A stretch of DNA of 64,000 nt, taken from Brachypodium distachyon (taxonomy: Eukaryota > Streptophyta > Magnoliopsida > Poales > Poaceae). The stretch is taken from positions 5,787,501 to 5,851,500 of the forward strand of contig NC_016131.3 in the NCBI RefSeq assembly GCF_000005505.3, in the 5' to 3' direction. The stretch's first letter is position 1. Each line of letters opens with the position of its first letter. Shown here one piece after another: positions 12,401 to 32,037 of the stretch. The notes beneath the pieces were generated by a model. That model searched no databases. It worked only from the letters and a program-made list of their open reading frames with translations, and had not been told where the DNA came from. The position numbers were made by a program, and so were the translations under genes.

Positions 12401-12655
12401 GACAAACTGTTCATTTTCCAGGGTCATGGAACCGAGAATAACAGCAATACCGCAAACTAACTTGGCGACTTCTATTATACAGAGATGAGACGTGAACATC
12501 ATCAATCCATCAATTCAATTATCGAGCTGTAATTGTCTAAACGGAATTCCAGCGCGCAAATTTGTGTCGGTAAAAATACCTGTAACGGGAGCTTCCAGCC
12601 TCGCGCCCGAAGCAGGGGATCCCCGGTCCTTCGACGTGTCCGGGATGGCCTCCAT
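9499..12655 (-). CDS. FCP1/HAD-domain protein with DLNG motif
   Basis: I assemble eight exons: 12580-12655, 11903-12228, 10543-11674, 10357-10438, 10210-10276, 9942-10127, 9780-9840 and 9499-9674. They join in frame to 701 aa. Residues 1 to about 475 are polar, Ser/Glu/Asn-rich and probably disordered. The C-terminal part is an FCP1-homology (NIF) phosphatase fold: LLILDLNGLL (nucleophile Asp485), FLNFC, IWSSR, a KPIVLKEL Lys region, and TLLVDDSP (Asp613-Asp614) near the end. The usual DxDx(T/V) reads D-L-N-G, so the general-acid Asp is Asn487. Related plant proteins also carry DLNG, as far as I recall. Activity as a phosphatase, possibly on RNA polymerase II CTD, is therefore doubtful. The exon 3 to 8 boundaries are well supported by frame and domain continuity. 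Confidence 0.85.
11721..11828. mobile_element. Stowaway MITE
   Basis: A 108-bp element in intron 2 of the FCP1-like gene. Its ends are CTCCCTCCGTTCCATAATTCT and the matching inverse AGAATTATGGAACGGAGGGAG. It is flanked by TA. Confidence 0.9.
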
Positions 12656-13171
12656 CACCGCGGAGGCAGTCGGCCGCCGCTAGTTCGGGCGCGTCGATGC
12701 TAGGCTCGTCGCTGGAGGTGGATCCAGATCTGACGTCGCTGCGAAATCCGGAAGTGGAAAGAATTTGGAGCTGAGGGCGCGGACCGCGGAAGGGACGAGG
12801 AATAAGCGTATCTTCTGGGAGACGTCAGACTCGGAAGGAATTTGAGTGGTGGCGCCTTTTGGTGTTTCAATGTTGCAGCCTTTGCTTCGCGCAGTGCCTA
12901 GCTTTACCCAGTACCGAGTCGTAGTAATCGCGGGAGCAGGTGCCTCCGGAAGGTCAGAAGTCGCGCTACCCGTCTGATTTGACCGTTTTGGGCCCGAGTT
13001 GACTGGGTTTTGTGGGGACGGAACGAAAGGAGTATTTGAAAAGAAATCGACGAAGGAAGATTTTTATTTCCTTTTTATGGCGTGTTGTACTACAGAGTAA
13101 ATACGGAGTACAACAGCAGATCAAAAGTTTTTTCCTAAAACAGGAAAAGCTCGTTTAAGGCTGGTCACAAT
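12656..13171. other. Promoter side of the FCP1-like gene
   Basis: GC-rich 5' flank and probable 5' UTR on the minus strand. No other gene is seen. Confidence 0.4.
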
Positions 13172-13306
13172 AGGGATGTAAACGGCGCCGCCAGGCCCGT
13201 TTCCCTGATATCTTAGTGTGTTTTTTCAAAAAAAAAACATTTATTGGCTTGTAGAACTCATAAACGGGCCTGAACGGACACTAAACGGGCCGCCGTTGAC
13301 ATCCCT
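13172..13306. mobile_element. Small hAT-like MITE
   Basis: Inverted ends AGGGATGTAAACGGCG and CGCCGTTGACATCCCT, with inner inverted AAACGGGCC/GGCCCGTTT blocks, enclose about 135 bp. The flanks TCACAAT and ATCACAAA suggest a degenerate target duplication. The family assignment rests on TIR resemblance only. Confidence 0.55.
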
Positions 13307-14956
13307 GGATCACAAAGGGACTACTCTCATAATATGTGGTATCATAGAAACCTTCGTATATTGACTTAAAAGAGACGTGATGTTATGATATTGTAACTAT
13401 CTTTTTATCTTGTTATGATGACATGTGTTGCCGGTCGGCCTTTTTATCCGCCTGAGCCTTTGAAGGGTGGCGAGTGTGAACACCGCGGCGTCGTTGGGCC
13501 ACTCGAGCCTCCACAATAACATTGCCACCCGCAGCCAAGCCCGAAAGCCCTGATCGAGTTCGCTATCGCCAAAGCCGCGCCCCACTCGAGAGCAGTGACG
13601 CCCAGGAGCTCGTCCAACACTAGCCATCTCTTTGAGAGCACCGCAATCGGGTGCCTAGCCTCGCCTTGGCATCTCCCCCATGTTGCGCCAGCACCCCCAC
13701 GAAGGATGCATGGATCTTGAGACGAGGAGAAGCAGGAGCCCTTGAGCGAAGGACGCGGCATGGAGCTTGAGGAGAGGCCTCCATCTCCACGACAATGCTA
13801 ACATTGAGAGAAGAGAGAGCGACAAGAAACGAGGCCGGCATGACCATCCGAATCGACTATCTTCTCCCCCCCTCGCAACCGCGGATTGGATTAAGCCCTA
13901 AGCTACAAGAATGGATTTACCCGCAAAAAAAGGCTACAAGTATGGATCGATGCAAATGACGACCATGAGGCGTCGTTGTCAGAAAGTCTAAGGCACCACT
14001 AGAGTCACGAGGTGTGAGAGGAAACATGAGTAATTCTTGCTTTAAGAGGTGGAGCCAGGAGATTCGTGGGCCACTTGTCCGATGGATCTCCTATTTTTGA
14101 TTTAAGATCAATGTGGCATCTAAGCTCTGAGCCGGCCACACGAGTCAATACTGGTTGGATCAGAACAAAGGACCAAAATTATCTGGCTTGAATCGAAGAA
14201 CTAAATATTTATGGATACGAGTCCAGGGACCATTCTAAACTTCCCATGCTAATTGAGGGACCAGAACATACTTTTCTGTTGTTGTAATTCAGTAATTGCA
14301 CTTCTTAAGTTTTGCACTCTCTTTTGTGCAATTGAACTTTTCTTATTCTACTATATTTGCTGTAATTGCCTTTTTTTAGCAATTGTATTTTAATAATACG
14401 AGGCATACATAGTGACTAATTTTTGTCATAAATTTGAGTCGCGTGCGCTCTGCACTTTATTTCTCGTCGCAAAAATAAATAAATCCTTATCTTTCAAGGG
14501 GGTGATCTAAAAGGGTCTTTTGACGTTGCCGTTCTGGTCCGGTTTCCAAAGGAATTTCCTCCGGAATGTTTCTTTCGTTCGTGCCCCACAGATTATACAA
14601 CAGCGGAGTTAAGCGAAGTCTTTAATTATAATCAAACACTCTTTTTTTCTCTGGCCATTCGATTCATCAGCACAGTTTTGGCACATCAATGTTTCATCAC
14701 AGTTCATAGCCTATCTGTTACAGAAATAATTGGTGACGACGATCCGTCTAGCCAAGTAAAACCTAGAGTTTTTAGTTTTACACACGTACTGCCATACAGG
14801 TGACCAAGGGTGTGTAGGAGAACAGCAGCGAGTGACCCTTCAACGTGTTGGCAATATTCAGAGTGGAATACGTACATCAGAATGGGTGCTACATACGGTG
14901 TTCCCAACGTGGTGTCTGTCTAACTGGAGTGGGAGATATCATCAAGCAAGGAGACA
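13307..14956. other. Intergenic, possible degraded repeat
   Basis: A GC-rich patch at about 13430-13880 stands out from AT-rich surroundings and has open frames on the minus strand. None matches a domain I recognise, so it may be a decayed transposon or gene fragment. The last 100-250 bases before 14957 are probably the ALS1 3' UTR. Confidence 0.4.
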
Positions 14957-21809
<6,853 letters not shown>

Positions 21810-23246
21810 CGCCTCCGCGCGCGGCCGCCGCTGTTGTTGGGTTCGTCGTCCTAGGTGTCTGGCCAATGGGTGTGGTGTGGGGGTGTGGGTGGGGGAGGGA
21901 GAGACTGGGCCAAGGGGGAGTGGTGGAGGAGCCGGAGACGAGGGAAGGCCGGAAGGGGGATGATGCGCTTTTGTTTTGTCCCGTCAACTCGATCACATGT
22001 CACGCGCGGACAAAAAGGTCCGAGGCGAGCGCGAGTTGGACAGCTCGCATACGTGCGCCATCCCTCGTGGAATCCAGAGTACAGAGTCCGGCCACGGCCC
22101 CATTCCCACTTGAGGAATTCACAACTTTAAAAAGCGACGGCCGACTGACTGGGGATCCGCGACTGCAGTTTGTGGCATCAATCGGTGGTGACCCGAGGCC
22201 AAGGACGCCCAGGCCCGACCCAGAGGAATATCCCGGGATCTTTCTCCCTCTGCGTGCTCCTCTGGTGCTGGGGAATCAGGCGAAGCGCCGTGGTTCGGTG
22301 AGAACTGAGAACGCGATGGCGATGCGCCAAGCTGTCATGATCCTACTTTCGGCTGTTTCAACCGGTTTTGGTTAAAAAAATGTAGTACTAGCCAATTTTG
22401 TGGTGAGATTTGTATGCCGACTTGAGTTTCTCCTTCTCCTGAGAAAATCAAATCGTTTGATCGTGACTTTGTGAGGTTCCTATTCTCCAAAGACAACCAA
22501 CCATTCCGAATTTTTCTCCTTTAACAAAGGACGGGCGCGCGTGAGACCCCGACGACAAACAAGTCCTTTTTCCACAATTGTTGGTCAGAACACACGGCAC
22601 ACTCGTGCCGGCACGAAGCGTACCATGTAAAATGGCCAGGGACAGGGGTAAGACGCCCGCGACAACGAGAACCATGCCTTCCAGATCCATCAACAACATC
22701 ACTGTAGTAAGCTGACGGCCTGACGAGGAAAGCGTTCAAAGTTCAAACCATTCTCCGTCTCGAGCAGTTCTAGCGTAACAGAAAGAAGCCAAGAACCATG
22801 CCCGGAAATTACTCCTATTTATTTGGGGTGAAACAGTTAAGATGCAATCATAGTTCAGATCGTCATTTGAGCCGCAAAAATGGATTAGCAAAACTCGACT
22901 ACACAATCTGTATATACAAAACCCTAAACCACCGGAAAGACCAAGAGGCTATAAACACAACACAAAATTTCCCATTTCCAGAATGGAACCCTGTATGTTC
23001 ATCCAACTTAAGAGTCACCAGCAAACCAAAATAGATCACAAGCTCCATCAGCGTTGATCTGCAGTCTGCACCATGCTGTGCCTGCTTTTTCCTCTTCTGA
23101 GTCGAATCAGCATTGATCCCAGACAACCCAAGGCTGAGCAGAATCATGATGCCCACTGTCAAGAAAATGCAAGATCACCCCTTTCCTTCATGCAGCACTT
23201 CAGGTGTGCGGTAGTCCTAAACGATGGCCTCTTTACTCATGGATGT
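21810..23246. other. Gap between ALS1 promoter and SIK1 3' end
   Basis: The left part (21810 to about 22400) is GC-rich and is the ALS1 5' region. The right part (about 22850-23246) is likely the SIK1 3' UTR. Open frames at 21866-22375 and others have no domain and look like GC-driven chance. Confidence 0.45.
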
Positions 23247-26200
23247 CTACAATCTCAGTATGGTCCGAAGTGTATCACAAAGGTTTTGTATTGTCTGCTG
23301 CTCTTCTGTCGCTTGTGAATCTTGCAGAGGCATGTCCTCATAGCACCTAAAATATTTATAGAACAAAATGGGTATGTTAATAATAGAATCACTTGCTTCA
23401 ATCACTATGCACAGGAAAAGTTCCACCAAAGCAGAGCAGTTTGAGCAACTCACATCTTATGGTAAGCAAGAGCTTGGGCAAGGTTCATCAATGTAGGGCT
23501 CGTGGTCAATCTATGGTGCACACCAGGAGGAAGAGGGACCTAATGCAACCAAATCCTGTATCAGATACACAAATCTGGGAAGAGAAATAGTATGACTTTG
23601 CAACTGATGAACAAAACCGACTGCAGCATACTTCATTTTGCCCTTTGCGCCCTTTCTTTGCCTGCCCGTCACCACTGAAAAGCTCCCTAACTGCCTCCAA
23701 TGCATCAGTTGTACTTGAACCAGCCGGGCCATTTCCTGATACACTATCCGATACTAGAGCTAGTGGTGAAATGTCAATTGCCTTAAGAAATGGAATGGGT
23801 ACAGTGTTGCCAGCAGCGTAAATTGACCAGAGCTACAAAAAGAATTCTATGACAATTTAGAGACGGGTAAAACGGAGGAAGCATACAATTGCAACAATAA
23901 GTCTGAAGTATTTCGGAGTCAAAGAAAAATAGTTGAGGTTTGGCCACAAAGGATATACCTTATCCTGAACCGAAAATGCTTTACGGCTTGGACTGCTGTT
24001 TAATTTTGTCAATGTACCAGCAACACCTGGTGACGCAGAGCTAATTTGACTATCGATGCGCGGCATAGTCCCTTCCGCACCCTTTTGCTTTTTTACTGTT
24101 CCAGCTGAAGGTGGCACTGCTTTTGGTTCTTGAGTGTCAGGAGGTCCATCTAAATCCCGCTCTTTGGCATCACTATCAGCTGTGCTCTCCATCCTATCAA
24201 AATAGTAATCATAAACTTCTTTCTGATGAAAGATGGAAGTAAGTTCTTGCTTGTTCTTTTTATGACTGAACCATACAGGAGTTGCTTTTTAGCACTAAAA
24301 AAACATACGAATTGCCCTTAGGACTGAAAAACATACTCCCTCTGTCCCAAAATAAGTGACGTGAAATTGTGTAGACTCTTATACAAATCCACGCCACTTA
24401 TTTTGGGACGGAGGGAGTACATGAGAAAATAATTTTCTGTTTCTCGTACCAAAAATTTGAAATCAGCTCAGCTCTCTTCGGATCATGTGTGAAAGAGTTG
24501 ATGCTACCAAGACCTGGTATTAACTCTGTTCTTGGGAAAATAGATGATTCAGCCACATCATCACCATCTTCAGGATGAACTATCATTGTACCAAAATCAC
24601 CTGTAAGCAGAAAAAAAAATGCTTGTTTCAGTTGCATAGCACAAGACTAGAAATATACTCCTTTCGTTCATAAATAGTGTCAAGCGTCATCTATTTCCGA
24701 ACAGAGGTAGTACTAAACAACACTATGTTTAGAAACATCCCATTTGAGAAACAACCAAGATCCCACTCGCTAAACTATTGCAGAAGGTTTTATAAGAAGG
24801 TATACCAATCCTAGCTACACGAAATGGTATGAGCAGGTCATCATAGCTGTATATACTTAGTATCTGTCATGTTCAACCCACATGTGCTGACAAGAACTAG
24901 CAATTCCCGTCTTACATGTTACACGTAAGTTTCATGATTCATGAACATCATTTATCAGGAGCTATTTATCATAAGCACTCCTAGCAGGAAAACAGATCCA
25001 GTGAAGAAACTGAGAAAGACTGTGAGGAGGAAGGATAACACCTAGTCTGAATTCTTCTAAAATGGATGTATAAAATGGAGAACACGATCATAACGTATTA
25101 GACTTTCAAAGTTATCATACCTGCGCAACCGTCCTCATTTGTTTCGTGATTTGACTGGGAGCTTTGCACAACAGTTTCCCCATAGTCTTCATTTGTTCGA
25201 ACAGCTGAGTCCTGTAGCTATCAAAGTCAGATACCATAATGATCAAACCAATGCACAGACATAATAATAAGAGGATGGCGTACATTGTCAGGGTCAGCCA
25301 GCTGGTTTTGCATGGCAACTGTGGCTGTGATCTTCTTTGCTACCTTAATCTTTGCCAGCATTTTTGAAGCTCCAGTGTTGCACTTCTCAATAAATTTGTG
25401 CTGCAGGAGAAAAAAAGAGAACAACAAGTTAATATAGAAATAAAAATAATAATAATAATACATCACAAAGTTATCTCTGAGCACTAAAGAAACACCTTCA
25501 GCATCTCAATTGCAGCAGGGCGAAGTCTCGGCTCTTTAGTTAGGCATTTGGCAATAAAATCATGGAAGAGAAGAGACCTGAAGCGTAGGATACAAGAACT
25601 TAGAGACCAACCAATGTTTAAAACTTGAACGCTTCATTGATTAAGCTTGATCATTCGGTGGTGCCACTTGACTAAAGTAAATGACTTAATAGATCCGGTA
25701 TTAACAGGAACCAGAGGCTGGGAAAGGAGTAAACCAAAATAGAGAAAAAAATAGTTATGTAACTCCCTCTTTTATAATAGATCTATAACATCTACATGCT
25801 AGTCCAGTACTCCAGTCTAAAATATGCTACTCCCTCCGGTCGGTATTACTTGTCTCAAATTTGCCCAAATATGGATGTATCTATGTGTAAAAAGCGTCTA
25901 GATACATGTAATATTTCGACAAGTAATTCTGGCCGGAGGGAGTACTAGACTATGATGTTTGAAAACCTATGAGAGCTTTTCCACATTATAAAGGTGAGAA
26001 TCTGATAGGAATGAAATGAACAACAACAGGGTAAAAAAAATTAAATGAGCAGTACTGGTGAGCGAACCGTGTCTTTTTTGTATTAATATCACCATATTGC
26101 TGGCGGAACTTGGCCACAAACTGCGCCTATGATGAGCATCTACTCATACAGCATGCTGGGAAAATAATACTAGCAGAGTACTGATCACACCTTGGTTTCA

Positions 26201-28545
26201 AAACCCGGTAATGCACTAGACTACTAGTAGCTACTAGCTAGTAAGATGCAGATCGTTTAATAGCCAGTTTAGTACAGTAACAAGTCTGGTACAGGACAAA
26301 CTGTGTCCTAAGTTCATGAAAGCTACACCTCATCCAGGTACCAGCTAAAAACTAGCTAGGAACCAGAAAAAGGGCGATTTACTAACAAGTACTGCAATAT
26401 CTCAACGTCTACCTAAAAACAGCATGAAATATTTTGCTTCCAAATAAAAGTAACATGAATCTCAGATGACATCGTTGAAATTTCTTTGCAGATCAAAGAA
26501 ACCTGGACCGAAAGCCATATGACTGAGGCCTTCTTTTGTGTGCAAGGAACTATGTCTGAGGTCTTTTAACAAACTTTTTTTTTTGCAGTAGTGCGATTCA
26601 ATTTAGTTTTCGAGAAGTCAAACAGTTGCATGGTGCAGTAGGAGCCGCTCACCACTTCTCCTTATCCTCCAGCATCGGTGCAGGTTCACTAGATATCATG
26701 AAGATCACCTGAAGGGGGGACACAATTAGCGCATCAAGGTGGATGCGGAATCAAAGGGACAGATACGTCGGATATTATACCCAGTTCAAAAACCAAGAAT
26801 GGATTAAAAGTTAAAGGGATTCAAATTACAGAGCATCAAAGATCAATAAGTTTTACTTCAGCTATATCCACATCAATTAAATATACTACAATGATTTGAG
26901 AAGCCATGCACTTACTCTCATTGGGTGCACGGTGGATCTCGGTGGCATGCCCTACAATCAGAGAAACCAAAAGAAAATATAAGCTGATAGGTGCATCATA
27001 CAAAACATAACTATGAAGTTACAGAAGGAAGAACAGAAGCACATCTTCTACCTCTGCCATCTCAATTGCAGAAACGCCAAGTGCCCAAACATCTACCTGG
27101 AAATAGAAAATAATGACAGATGGTTAACTTTGCAGTCTTTGCTGCAACATATCAGGAAAGAACGATTGCACAAAGAAAACTAGAAAGGTCAACTGTCAGA
27201 TATTTTCTCAATGTTATAACACAGTTTGCTAAATATATACATTAGTTTCCATATACAGATTGTGCTACTCCCCAATTTTCTAAGGGGTATTTTGTATATT
27301 TCACCTGTACTTCGTATTTTTGTGCTGGCCTTTAGCCTGCGAGAAATATAAGTTCCATATTTCCACCCATGGTATCAGAGCCCTAGGATTTTTTTCCCCA
27401 CCACACAACTGATGCTCAATTTTGGTCTCCAGTTCGATTTCTCACTCGATCGAATTCCCCCTATTTGTTCTCCACCAGATGGATTCCATCCTTCCAGCAA
27501 CATCACGACGTGGAACAGCTAGGAGATTGGATCGACACACCTCTCTCTGTGCCCCGTAGTTTCCCAGCTTGCAAGATCGACAAGCCCAAGCCCTCTGCCG
27601 CTCCCGGCTGCTGCCAGATTTGTCCGTGCACACCGTCCGCCACTGGCTGCTGCCGGATCCCACTGGCTGCTGCAGAAGACTGCCAGACGCTGCCGCCGCA
27701 TCTCGTCGGCCACCACCAGATCCTGCCCGCTCTTCTGTTGGGGCTTTCTCTCGCTCATGTGTTTGACCGAGCTACTCATGTCGTGGAGTAGATAAAGAGT
27801 AAAAAAACAGAAAACAAGTACAATGTCGTCGTCAGGCAACTTTACCATAGCTCGCTGCCTGGTGATTTTTTTATGGTGTAATTACACCGACTTTGTCTCG
27901 CACATGCTCCTCGTCTCTGGGCGTACCCTCTGTCGAGGTCTCTTGTCCACCTTCCCCTGTTGCTCCTGTGGTGCCTCCACCTGTTAACAAGGTTCCAGCT
28001 GATGGTGCCAACTGCCAAGGCTAAGGCTACTGTTGATGTTGCTCTTGCTGCCTATTGATCAGGCTGCCTCCAACTACCAGGATGCTCTGGACTCTTACCA
28101 TGATCTGCTTACCGTTTCTGTTTCCATATATAGGTTGTGCTATTCCCCACTAATATAAGGGTATTTATGTATATTTCACATGTATAGTATATATTTATAC
28201 TGGCCCTTGGCCTCCAGGAAATACGAGTTGCATATAAGTATCTGCGTAGTACTGTTAGGTTATAAGTTTGTCACTTCAGGAAAGACTTGCCATGTTTGGG
28301 CAGGGGTTTCTTTAGCTTTTTATTCAGCCAGAATACTGGATAAAGAAATAAGAACATTCTATGTGAACAGAGCTTTAGGTTGCCATCTCAAATATTCAAA
28401 TAAATTTTTACACCAAAAGGAAAGCACACATTCAAATTTTCTATTCACTAAAATATTTGCAGAATATATTTTACAGAAAAATCCATAAAAGTTGCTTCAG
28501 ACAAGCATTGCTAGTTCATTATACAAGGGAGTGTACTTAGTGCTT

Positions 28546-28578
<33 letters not shown>

Positions 28579-31500
28579 AACCTTTCCATCATAACGACTT
28601 TCTTGAATGACCTCTGGTGCCATCCAGTGCGGAGTACCGATGAACTGAAAGACATAAAGTGAATTACGAGATTATGGTAGTTAGCATGGGTGCCACGACA
28701 AATTTGTGCTTTGTGGAAAATGGAACAATAGAGTTTTTGTTTGCAAACTGAGCTTGCAATTCAGGGCGCCGGTGTGGCAATTCAGAATAAGTTTAGTAAG
28801 TAAAATGCTGTTATGTACTAAATAGTTATTTCGCCATCAACTTGGACCCTTTTTAAAAGTGTTTTCGTGTGGAATAGATCAGTATGTTAACATTGAAGAC
28901 ATGCAAGTTGTCATGCCAAGGTAGGTGGTACCGAGTAGAAATAAAATAAATGCTTCTCCATTTTGCCTGATCTATTTGAACCAATGTAGTGACATTAAAC
29001 TCAACAGAGATAGTTTGAAGTGACACTTTTCCAACATAAAATTATGACAGAAATTCCTATGAAATTACCATATTGCTCAATAGATACATAATATGGGAGT
29101 ACTTAAAGTCAACTATGATAAATGTTTTTATCTGCCGACTGCCGCCTCCACCCTTTTTAGTTGCAACAACTAACACAGGGAGTTATGCAACTTTAGGACA
29201 TATTAAATAGCAAAAACAAACATGGGTGAAGATAATACCGTGTTACGCTTTGACATGGTTCTCGTCAGCTGGGCAGCTACACCAAAATCACCTATTTGAA
29301 GCATCATCGTGGTGAGATACCATGCCAAATTCACATGCAAGGACATCTATAAATAAGCACTTGTGATAGCAATTAAAGCATACCAGAGAACAGCTGTACT
29401 TACCCAACTTCACCTCGCCTTGCTCAGTCAGTAGAATGTTGCCACCCTTAATATCTCTATGAACTTTAAAAATCGTGTGCAAGTAAGCAAGACCCTACGG
29501 CACAACATATGCAAATAAAAGTAAAATATCTGAAGATGGTTACCATAGGGTAGCTTAGGTTTTTGCTTGAGTTGCTAGAGGCTAACGCTAGCCTAATAGA
29601 TTATCTTTTAAACTCGTGATCGAAACGTAGAATGTAATATACATAGCAAATTAAGTGTACATGCAACTGTGTCAGAAGAATAAAGAAACCTTTAGTGCTT
29701 CTCGACATATATAAGCTATTTGTGGTTCGTCAAGGGGCTCCTCTGTAATGCCTATCAAGTCAGCAACACTTCCACCACCACAATACTCCATAACTATCTG
29801 CGTGTAGAAACTCACATCAACTGCATGTTTAAAGCATTAACGAGAAGACAAGTATTGACAAGATAGAATAGTGCAGCTATTACACAAAATTAATTTAAAA
29901 TAGATTTTTGACAGATTATGGTATGGGAGTATACCCAGAGATAGTCTTCTCCTTGATAACTTCCAAAGTAGCGAACAACATTAGGATGACTGCATTGCTG
30001 TAGCATCTCAATTTCTCCCCGTATATCTTCATATCCTTCTTCCTGATAACAAATGTTGAAGCTTTAGACACCATTCATTTTTGTGAGTATGTAAATTTCA
30101 ATAGATGCAACTTAAAAGCTCAGCTGTCCACAACACAAGAAACATCAATATCAAATATGTGAGTGAGGCAGGACAGAAGTAAATTTTGAAGAGACAAAAT
30201 TAGAAGTGGGAATGTTACAACAGCAAAGACTGGAAAACTTTCTGTGCTAAAAATGTTTATATTGTTGCCCTCCTTGATAGTGGCATTGGAACTATTCGTC
30301 GCCATGCTAATACTCCACTATTGTTTTTATAACATGAGGTGCCAGCAAACATGGAAACATTGGGTGTGATGATTTAATAAAAAGTTGAGACAATAGATGC
30401 ATCATATATTTTAGTAATATCATGATAATCATTCCTATGTGCCTAACGCAAAATCCGAAGTCATTTGAAATTATCAACTATGATGAGTACTGATTTGGAA
30501 GTTCCGACTAGATGGATGAGCGAAGCTCTTTTATGTTATGAGTCTGTCAAAGAGTTGATGAAAGATATAAGTATATTGAATTGCATGCACCAACCAGTTC
30601 ACCAGAAGCTCAAGCTGTTGGAAAAAGGTGAGCAAAGTATTTCAACCTTCATGTCTAGGCTCCTCCAGGCTGACATAGAATCGATGCAGGCACAACTATT
30701 TTGATTATAAACACACCCTCCTTTACATACTCGAGTGTCATCCCTTGTCCTTCAGCAAGTAATGAGGATATATCCATTAACAATGTAATGTTCTTCCTTT
30801 CCATTCTAGGAGTTCTCCAGACGTTCGCACTAGGATATACTCATACAGGTAGCATTCAGGTCTGTCGGTTTGCAATCTATCAGCAGGTGATATTGAGCAG
30901 ATGCGGCACATATAGCATAATTTTTGTACTCGGCTTTAAAGAGGGTTAGGATTAGACAGCATATTTGCTTTGCACATTAATTTCATACAGTGTCATGGTG
31001 ATGTCGATTCCACATGCCCGCTAACTAGTGTTAATTATCTTTGCGATCTTAACAGAAATTTATCGACAAAGAAACCGACCCCTTCTGTTAAGGAGATGAT
31101 CTTGACAGCCACAAGCTCCTGTGTTCTGAGATCCCTTGCCTTGTAGACTGCACCGTACGAACCTTTCCCTGCATTCCCCAATTGAATTATTTGTTATACA
31201 AACACCTAAAAAATCTGAGGAAGCAGTATATAAATATAGAACAGGAAATATTAGTTCCATAACACGAGGCGCACCGAGCTCATGGAGCAGCTCATACTTG
31301 GTTGAAGGGTCCTCCCTGGCAATGCTATCCGGGACAGAGCTCACCGATGCCTTCCGCCTTGATTGCTGCTGCTGCATCAGCAGTGATGGCTGCCGGTCCT
31401 CCTCCGCCTGCCCGACGGAACGACTCAAGAATGAGGACCCAAACCCCCCGCCGGCACCAGAGAAGGACTCCTGTGGACTGGAGGCACCGCTGGTGCGGTG

Positions 31501-32037
31501 AATGAAGGTTCCGGAGAACGACTCGTGCGGGCTGGAGGGATCAACGGTACGGCGGATGAATGTGCCGGAGATGGACTCGCGGGGACTAGAGGAGCCACCC
31601 GAGTGGCGTATAAAAGTGCCGGAGACGGACTCCCGCGGGCTGGAGGCGCCGCCGGAGCGCGCGGTGCCGTGTACGACGAAGGTAGAGTACGGGTCGTCCT
31701 CGGCGGCGCGGGGGCTGGAGCGGCGCAGATCCAGGAACGGGGATCGGGAGGATGACGAGGTGGAGGCGGGGGCGCCGCGCTTGATGACGACGGTGTCTGA
31801 GAGGGACGCGTCGTCGAGGTCTGAGTAGGGGTCGTCGTCGTCGAAGGATGCGCCGCCGAAGTCCTTGGGGAGGCGCTGGAGGAGCGGGGGCAGCGAGGAG
31901 GGGTCGTCCTCGTCGTCATCCGCCGCCGCGGCGGAGCCACCGCCGCGGGCATCGTCTTCGTCGTCGTGGACTACGAAGGTGGAGTAGATGTCGGGCTTCC
32001 TGGAGCGCGACCACGCCGACCGCGGGGAGAAGGCCAT
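23247..32037 (-). CDS. SIK1: Ste20/Hippo-type protein kinase SIK1
   Basis: Eighteen exons join to 824 aa: 31275-32037, 31080-31168, 29935-30042, 29690-29797, 29404-29494, 29239-29291, 28582-28644, 27052-27096, 26916-26951, 26653-26708, 25496-25577, 25284-25400, 25121-25211, 24450-24600, 23959-24193, 23632-23832, 23454-23539, 23247-23346. The start at 32037 ([10 protein letters not shown]) is preferred over the in-frame Met at 32184. The N-terminus (1-248) is acidic and Ser-rich, with STFVVH motifs and four tandem SGTFI-type repeats. The kinase domain (about 249-510) has GKGSYG (255-260), Lys277, HRD (368-370), DFG (388-390) and [10 protein letters not shown], as in MST/Hippo kinases. The C-terminal tail has acidic and regulatory segments. 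The Arabidopsis counterpart works with MOB1 in cell proliferation and expansion. Confidence 0.92.
24336..24417. mobile_element. Stowaway MITE
   Basis: An 82-bp element with near-perfect inverted ends (CTCCCTCTGTCCCAAAATAA / TTATTTTGGGACGGAGGGAG) and a TA duplication. It sits in the intron after SIK1 exon 14, only about 33 bases from that exon's donor. Confidence 0.9.
24658..24710. mobile_element. Degenerate short Stowaway-like element
   Basis: CTCCTTTCGTTCATAAATAG and CTATTTCCGAACAGAGGTAG face each other about 53 bp end to end, flanked by TA. This is probably an internally deleted, mutated MITE in a SIK1 intron. Confidence 0.5.
25830..25942. mobile_element. Stowaway MITE
   Basis: A 113-bp element with ends CTCCCTCCGG / CCGGAGGGAG and a TA duplication. 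It shares TAGATACATGTAATATTTCG with the element at 6505-6617, in opposite orientation. It lies in a SIK1 intron. Confidence 0.9.
27244..28245 (+). mobile_element. Small deleted LTR retroelement (copia/TRIM-like)
   Basis: Two diverged direct repeats of about 125 bp (27244-27369 and about 28119-28245) share GTTTCCATATA, TTGTGCTA(C/T)TCCCC and GGGTATTT(T/A)(G/T)TATATTTCAC. Directly after the first comes TGGTATCAGAGCC, the classic primer-binding site for initiator tRNA-Met. The 0.75-kb interior has no intact gag or pol, only scraps. It is antisense to SIK1 in the intron between exons 7 and 8. The right end of the second LTR is blurred and I could not define a target duplication. Confidence 0.75.
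28546..28577. repeat. (GA)n-(G)n simple repeat by a splice donor
   Basis: A GA run followed by a G run, ending a few bases from the donor of SIK1 exon 7. On the gene strand the intron begins GTTACCCC followed by CT repeats. Confidence 0.9.

Noticed and set aside
13397..13847. Overlapping open frames on the minus strand in a GC-rich patch
   Set aside because: No domain, no splice structure and low-complexity composition; treated as a decayed repeat at most.
21855..22375. Plus-strand frames of 91 and 169 codons near the ALS1 start
   Set aside because: They lie in GC-rich promoter DNA without any recognised motif; likely chance.
30465..30704. 79-codon plus-strand frame in a SIK1 intron
   Set aside because: Looks somewhat protein-like but no family recognised; probably a chance frame or old repeat.
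31425..31952. 175-codon minus-strand frame rich in Pro/Ser
   Set aside because: It is an alternate frame of SIK1 exon 1; the SIK1 frame has the kinase-linked sequence.
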